From: Crocinitomicaceae bacterium
Lineage (GTDB): Bacteria; Bacteroidota; Bacteroidia; Flavobacteriales_D; Crocinitomicaceae
DNA length: 17,164 nt
Assembly (NCBI GenBank): GCA_027084145.1
Contig: JALWLM010000238.1
Coordinates: forward strand, 1-17,164
Direction: 5' to 3'
This document shows, piece after piece, positions 13,777-17,164 of this stretch (the stretch's first letter is position 1; each line of letters opens with the position of its first letter). A program made the translations under genes and the position numbers. The notes under the pieces are model-generated. The model was not told where the DNA came from and searched no databases. It was given only the letters and a program-made list of their open reading frames with translations.

Positions 13777-14880
13777 ATGGAAAATCAAGAAAAAGCAGTA
13801 TTGGTCCTTGAAGACGGGACGGTTTTTGAAGGGATGGCTATAGGTAAAAGAGGGACAACAACCGGAGAAATAGCATTTAATACCGGTATGACGGGATATC
13901 AAGAAATTTTTACAGATCCATCTTATTATGGGCAAGTAGTAGTGATGAACTCTGTTCATATAGGAAATTACGGAACACATAAAGATGAAAACGAATCGGG
14001 AGGAATGAAAATTTCCGGATTGGTTGTTAAAAAATTCTCTAAAACACACTCTCGATGGTCTGCAGATAAATCACTACAAGATTTTATGTTGGAAAATGAT
14101 AAAGTGGGAATATCAGATATTGATACAAGAGCGTTAGTTAGGCATATCCGGAATAAAGGAGCAATGAATTGTATTATTTCTTCGGACAATTTAGATGTAG
14201 AATCATTAAAAAAAGAACTGAAAAAAGTACCTTCAATGGCAGGTTTGGAACTATCTTCTAAAGTAAGCACAAAAGAAAGTTATGAAGTCCGACCTGAAAA
14301 TGCTGAGTTTAAAGTTGCTTTATTAGATTTTGGAGTAAAGAAAAGTATTGTTGATTGTTTAAAAGACAGAGGTTGTCATGTCAAGATATTTCCATTGAAC
14401 ACACCACTTGATGAGATGGAAGCATTTTCTCCGGATGGTTATATGTTGTCTAATGGGCCCGGAGATCCATCGGCTATGCCTGAGTCAATTCAGATTGTAG
14501 AAGAGATTGTAAAATTAGGTAAACCTGTTTTTGGAATATGTTTAGGACACCAAATTTTAGGGTTAAGTCAAGGGCTTTCCACTGAGAAAATGTTTAATGG
14601 ACACAGAGGAATCAATCATCCGGTGAAGAATTTAAAAACAGGAAAAGGGGAAATTACTTCTCAGAATCATGGTTTTGTCATAACAAAAGAAAGTATAGAG
14701 AAAAACGATAAAGTAAAGATGACACACGTTCATCTAAATGATGATACAGTGGCTGGTATAGAGTTAAAGGGGGGAAATATTTTTTCTGTTCAATATCACC
14801 CTGAAGCTTCTCCCGGGCCACACGATTCCAGATATTTATTTGATCAATTTATTGAAAACATGAAAAATTATAAAGGATGA
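13777..14880 (+). CDS. carA: Carbamoyl-phosphate synthase small (glutaminase) subunit
   Basis: Hydrolyses glutamine and passes ammonia to CarB for carbamoyl phosphate, the precursor of pyrimidines and arginine. The 367-residue cytosolic product has the N-terminal CPSase small-subunit domain (TGEIAFNTGMTGYQEIFTDPSY, about residues 29-50) and a C-terminal class I glutamine amidotransferase domain with the nucleophile Cys255 in GICLGHQ and the His341 and Glu343 pair in YHPEASPGPHD. All catalytic residues are present. carB is not in the window. The gene starts a new transcription unit after the ribosomal terminator, and its stop overlaps the eno start by four bases, implying coupled translation. 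Confidence 0.97.
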   Translation: MENQEKAVLVLEDGTVFEGMAIGKRGTTTGEIAFNTGMTGYQEIFTDPSYYGQVVVMNSVHIGNYGTHKDENESGGMKISGLVVKKFSKTHSRWSADKSLQDFMLENDKVGISDIDTRALVRHIRNKGAMNCIISSDNLDVESLKKELKKVPSMAGLELSSKVSTKESYEVRPENAEFKVALLDFGVKKSIVDCLKDRGCHVKIFPLNTPLDEMEAFSPDGYMLSNGPGDPSAMPESIQIVEEIVKLGKPVFGICLGHQILGLSQGLSTEKMFNGHRGINHPVKNLKTGKGEITSQNHGFVITKESIEKNDKVKMTHVHLNDDTVAGIELKGGNIFSVQYHPEASPGPHDSRYLFDQFIENMKNYKG

Positions 14881-16160
14881 GTTTTATTGCAAAAATTGTA
14901 GCACGAGAAATTTTAGATTCCAGAGGGAACCCGACTGTCGAAGTGGATGTAATTACTGAAAATGGGATATTAGGACGAGCAGCTGTACCATCGGGAGCTT
15001 CAACAGGTGTCCATGAAGCCGTGGAATTAAGAGATAAAGATGCTTCCAGGTATTTAGGAAAAGGAGTATTAAAAGCGGTTTCAAATATTAATACGATTAT
15101 CAATGAAAAATTACGAGGATTTGATGTTTGTGATCAAAAAAGAATTGATGAAGAGTTAATTCGCTTAGACGGTACCCCTAATAAGTCTAAATTGGGAGCA
15201 AATGCAATTCTTGGAGTATCTTTAGCTTGCGCAAAAGCAGGTGCGGAAGAATCAGGTATGAGTCTTTTCAAATATGTTGGAGGAGTAGGAGCAGTTACTT
15301 TACCTGTTCCGATGATGAATATCTTGAACGGTGGTTCTCATGCAGACAATAAAATTGATATTCAGGAATTTATGGTGATGCCTTTTGGAGCGTCTTCATT
15401 TTCTGAAGGTTTGAGATGGGGAACAGAAATTTTTCATCATCTCAAATCTGTATTGAAAGAGAAAGGAATGTCTACAAATGTAGGAGATGAAGGAGGGTTT
15501 GCTCCTAATTTAGAATCTAATGAAGAAGCGATAGAAGTCGTGTTACAAGCAATAGAAAAAGCAGGTTTTAAACCCGGAGAAGATGTTTATATTGCATTAG
15601 ATGCCGCATCATCTGAGTTTTACAATGCAGAGACTAAAAAATATGTTTTTGAATCTACAGGAGTAAAGATGACTTCTTCAGAAATGGTAAACTTTTGGAA
15701 AGAATGGACAGAAAAATATCCAATTATTTCTATTGAAGATGGATTGGATGAAGATGATTGGGAAGGATGGAAATTATTAACCGAAACGATTGGAGATAAA
15801 GTTCAATTGGTAGGAGATGATTTATTTGTAACCAATACAAAACGATTGTCTGAAGGAATTGAAAAAGGTGTAGCAAATTCTATATTGGTTAAAGTAAATC
15901 AAATAGGGACGCTTACAGAAACCATTGAAGCCGTTCAGTTAGCCACAAAGAACAGTTATACTTCCGTAATGAGTCATCGAAGTGGAGAAACAGAAGATAC
16001 AACCATTGCAGATTTAGCAGTTGCTTTAAATTGTGGTCAGATAAAAACAGGATCTACTTCTAGAAGTGATCGTATGGCTAAGTATAACCAATTACTTAGG
16101 ATTGAAGAAGAACTTGGTTCTACAGCAGTTTATCCGGGTAAAAAGTTTAAATTTATTTAA
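14877..16160 (+). CDS. eno: Enolase (phosphopyruvate hydratase)
   Basis: Interconverts 2-phosphoglycerate and phosphoenolpyruvate in glycolysis. The 427-residue product is full length and carries the enolase signatures: the N-terminal loop VPSGASTGVHEAVELRD, His155 in GGSHADNKID, catalytic Glu205 in GDEGGFAPN, metal ligands Asp242 (LDAAS), Glu287 (SIEDGL) and Asp314 (GDDLFVTN), catalytic Lys339 (LVKVNQIGT), and SHRSGETEDTTIADLAV. The start is fixed by the ATGA overlap with carA and gives MSFIAKIVAREILDSRGNPT, the standard opening. It ends the + strand genes and is followed by a terminator. Confidence 0.98.
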   Translation: MSFIAKIVAREILDSRGNPTVEVDVITENGILGRAAVPSGASTGVHEAVELRDKDASRYLGKGVLKAVSNINTIINEKLRGFDVCDQKRIDEELIRLDGTPNKSKLGANAILGVSLACAKAGAEESGMSLFKYVGGVGAVTLPVPMMNILNGGSHADNKIDIQEFMVMPFGASSFSEGLRWGTEIFHHLKSVLKEKGMSTNVGDEGGFAPNLESNEEAIEVVLQAIEKAGFKPGEDVYIALDAASSEFYNAETKKYVFESTGVKMTSSEMVNFWKEWTEKYPIISIEDGLDEDDWEGWKLLTETIGDKVQLVGDDLFVTNTKRLSEGIEKGVANSILVKVNQIGTLTETIEAVQLATKNSYTSVMSHRSGETEDTTIADLAVALNCGQIKTGSTSRSDRMAKYNQLLRIEEELGSTAVYPGKKFKFI

Positions 16161-16180
16161 GACAGTATTTCGGTAAAATG

Positions 16181-16218
16181 AAAAACTCCTTCTTAATTGT
16201 TAGGAGTTTTTTTTTTTT
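16181..16218 (+). terminator. Terminator after eno, probably bidirectional
   Basis: AAAAACTCCT (16181-16190) and AGGAGTTTTT (16202-16211) form a 10-bp stem around an 11-base loop, running into twelve T's (16207-16218). On the opposite strand the same stem ends in five T's, so it can also stop transcription coming from the convergent MazG-like gene, whose stop codon lies on the edge of this T-run. Confidence 0.88.
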
Positions 16219-16543
16219 ATTTCAATTTTTCATTTTTAAGATGACGTGTAGCATCTCGTTTTGTTTTTTTATCAAAGTTTTTTTGAATCACTTTTTCTAA
16301 ATCAATTCCTGTTTGGTTGGCTATGCAAGTTAAAACAAAAATGACATCAGCGATTTCCTCTCCCAAATCTTTCTCTTTGTCGCTTTCCTTTTCACTTTGT
16401 TCTCCATAACGTCTGGCCATAATTCGAGCGACTTCTCCAACTTCTTCCATCAAAATAGCAGTATTCGTTAATTCATCAAAATAACGGACGCCATATTCTT
16501 TAATCCAGTCATCTACTTTTTTTTGCAACTCTTTTATTTTCAT
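16217..16543 (-). CDS. MazG-like nucleotide pyrophosphohydrolase
   Basis: Predicted house-cleaning enzyme that hydrolyses non-standard nucleoside triphosphates to monophosphate and pyrophosphate; the true substrate cannot be read from the sequence. The 108-residue, all-helical product has the family's metal-binding pattern: EExxE at Glu33, Glu34 and Glu37 (MEEVGEVARIMARRYGE) and ExxD at Glu63 and Asp66 (GEEIADVIFVLTC), separated by a charged linker. Length is typical of single-domain members. It converges on eno, and its stop codon lies at the edge of the shared terminator. Upstream it is separated from higA by 65 bp that contain an attC-like palindrome. Family certain, gene name left open. 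Confidence 0.88.
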   Translation of the reverse strand: MKIKELQKKVDDWIKEYGVRYFDELTNTAILMEEVGEVARIMARRYGEQSEKESDKEKDLGEEIADVIFVLTCIANQTGIDLEKVIQKNFDKKTKRDATRHLKNEKLK

Positions 16544-16555
16544 GATTTTTTTATA

Positions 16556-16599
16556 ACGACACGTATAATCGGCGTTTTAAGCCGCTTATACATTGTTGT
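16556..16599. repeat. Imperfect attC-like palindrome between higA and the MazG-like gene
   Basis: The arms pair in three blocks: ACGAC (16556-16560) with GTTGT (16595-16599, one G-T pair); GTATAA (16563-16568) with TTATAC (16586-16591); CGGC (16570-16573) with GCCG (16581-16584). Small unpaired or mismatched spacers (AC against ATT, then T against C) separate the blocks, and GTTTTAA forms the tip. No T-run follows on either strand, so it is not a terminator. The layout resembles a folded integron attC site, but the outer bases do not strictly fit the GTTRRRY core, so the assignment is tentative. Confidence 0.55.
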
Positions 16600-16608
16600 G
16601 CACAGGCT

Positions 16609-16920
16609 TTATATTATCTCAATATCTCGGTTTTGAAATCTAATGTTAAAATGAATTTTTGCATTTAAAGCTCTAAACACCTTAAGAATTGTCTCAAATC
16701 TTGCGTCTGTCAAATTATTTTCAATTTTAGAGATTTGAGCTTTTTTTACACCTACTAACTCTCCTAATTGTTCTTGCGTAAGATTTTTCTCTTTTCTTAT
16801 TTGCTTAATTGTTTCTCCAATGATATCTAATCGTAATTCATTTTCAAATTTATCTCTTTTAGGAGTACCTAATTTTCCAATATGCTTATCAATTAATTTG
16901 TCTATACTTGTAGTTTTCAT
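16609..16920 (-). CDS. higA: HigA-type antitoxin, XRE-family helix-turn-helix protein
   Basis: Predicted DNA-binding antitoxin that neutralises the toxin encoded just upstream and represses the pair's promoter. The 103-residue product has an N-terminal part of about 35 residues followed by a Cro/C1-type domain at about residues 37-90, with the recognition region LTQEQLGELVGVKKAQISKIE near 47-67 and the ALNAKIHFNI ending seen in HigA-like proteins. The order toxin then antitoxin fits higBA systems. Unusually, 88 bp separate it from the toxin gene instead of the usual few bases, and that gap holds repeat-like sequence. It could also be a stand-alone regulator. Confidence 0.85.
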   Translation of the reverse strand: MKTTSIDKLIDKHIGKLGTPKRDKFENELRLDIIGETIKQIRKEKNLTQEQLGELVGVKKAQISKIENNLTDARFETILKVFRALNAKIHFNIRFQNRDIEII

Positions 16921-16931
16921 AATTCTATTTT

Positions 16932-16964
16932 TACAACGGTCTGGCTATGAGTAGTTTTTAACTC
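16932..16964. repeat. Repeat-like motif between toxin and antitoxin genes
   Basis: Starting TACAACGGTCTGGCTATGAG (16932-16951) and followed by the short symmetrical stretch AGTTTTTAACT (16953-16963), this patch is richer in G and C than the flanking DNA. From memory it resembles one arm of dispersed palindromic repeats seen near small accessory genes in flavobacterial genomes; the opposite arm is not recognisable here. Only a genome-wide search can confirm that it is repeated. Confidence 0.35.
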
Positions 16965-16990
16965 TTCTTATATTTATTATTGTATTATTG

Positions 16991-17011
16991 TTATTATTAT
17001 TATTATTATTA
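16991..17011. repeat. (TAA)7 trinucleotide tract starting at the toxin stop codon
   Basis: Read on the - strand, seven perfect TAA units in a row begin with the stop codon of the toxin gene and stay in its frame. A degenerate continuation (CAA TAA TAC AAT AAT) runs to about 16976. Slippage here would change only the distance between toxin and antitoxin, not the toxin sequence. Confidence 0.9.
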
Positions 17012-17164
17012 TTTTAAATGAAAATACTTTCTCCTCAATTTCTCTGCTTTTTCCAATTCCTTTTTTGGAGTCTTCTTCGTCTTCTTTTCTATTCCATGCG
17101 TTGCTATTACGAGGGTGTTATTTTTATCCGTTTTATCCCAAAAAGCAAATAGTCTATAATAAGT
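17009..17164 (-). CDS. higB: RelE/HigB-type toxin, C-terminal part (5' end outside the window)
   Basis: Predicted ribosome-associated mRNA interferase of the RelE/HigB superfamily, Gp49-like (PF05973-type) branch. I translated the frame entering at the window end: 51 C-terminal residues containing YRLFAFWDKTDKNNTLVIAT, then HGIEKKTKKTPKKELEKAE and the LRRKYFHLK ending, which is the typical last third of these roughly 110-residue toxins. The start codon and N-terminal half are not visible, so integrity cannot be judged. It lies upstream of an XRE antitoxin on the same strand, as in higBA modules, and its stop is the first unit of a TAA repeat. Confidence 0.82.
   Translation of the reverse strand, partial: TYYRLFAFWDKTDKNNTLVIATHGIEKKTKKTPKKELEKAEKLRRKYFHLK

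Noticed and set aside
16556..16599. Reading the higA/MazG-like palindrome as a terminator for higA
   Set aside because: On the - strand the stem is followed by GTCGTTATAAAAAAA, with no T-run, so it does not fit an intrinsic terminator.
1..17164. CRISPR arrays, tRNA or rRNA genes, insertion sequences
   Set aside because: I saw no regularly spaced direct repeats, no tRNA-like TTCGANNC arm with an acceptor stem, no rRNA blocks and no transposase or integrase motif in any frame.

Overview
The window is a low-GC chromosomal segment from a member of the Bacteroidota, most likely order Flavobacteriales. Evidence: the S10, spc and alpha ribosomal gene blocks run together without adk or map between secY and infA; L36 and S4 are zinc-ligand-free types; none of the start codons has a clear Shine-Dalgarno sequence; two sites match the Bacteroidota promoter element TAnnTTTG; and carA and eno follow rplQ, as I recall from flavobacteria. 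The genus cannot be named from this sequence alone.

Positions 1-13676 hold 28 co-directional genes on the + strand: rplC (5' end cut off by the window edge), rplD, rplW, rplB, rpsS, rplV, rpsC, rplP, rpmC, rpsQ, rplN, rplX, rplE, rpsN, rpsH, rplF, rplR, rpsE, rpmD, rplO, secY, infA, rpmJ, rpsM, rpsK, rpsD, rpoA and rplQ. Most gaps are under 35 bp and I see no internal terminator, so this looks like one very long transcription unit for ribosome assembly, the Sec translocon, initiation factor IF-1 and the RNA polymerase alpha subunit. The largest gap (84 bp, before rpsD) holds a three-tier hairpin that is a good candidate for an S4-type autoregulatory leader. The infA-rpmJ gap holds a promoter-like element merged with a hairpin. 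A strong intrinsic terminator follows rplQ.

Positions 13677-16218 hold a second + strand unit, carA-eno, with a TAnnTTTG promoter candidate just upstream, a 4-base ATGA overlap between the two genes, and a terminator after eno that can work in both directions.

From 16217 to the end the window changes character. Three - strand genes read toward eno: a RelE/HigB-type toxin (5' end outside the window), a HigA-type XRE antitoxin, and a small MazG-like nucleotide pyrophosphohydrolase. The gaps between them are long and structured: an imperfect attC-like palindrome between higA and the MazG-like gene, and a repeat-like motif plus a (TAA)7 tract between toxin and antitoxin. The MazG-like gene and higA are preceded by nearly the same 11-base sequence (CGTTRTAAAAA). 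This looks like the edge of an accessory, possibly cassette-built patch. It is the part of the window most likely to hold something undescribed, although no integrase or transposase is visible here.
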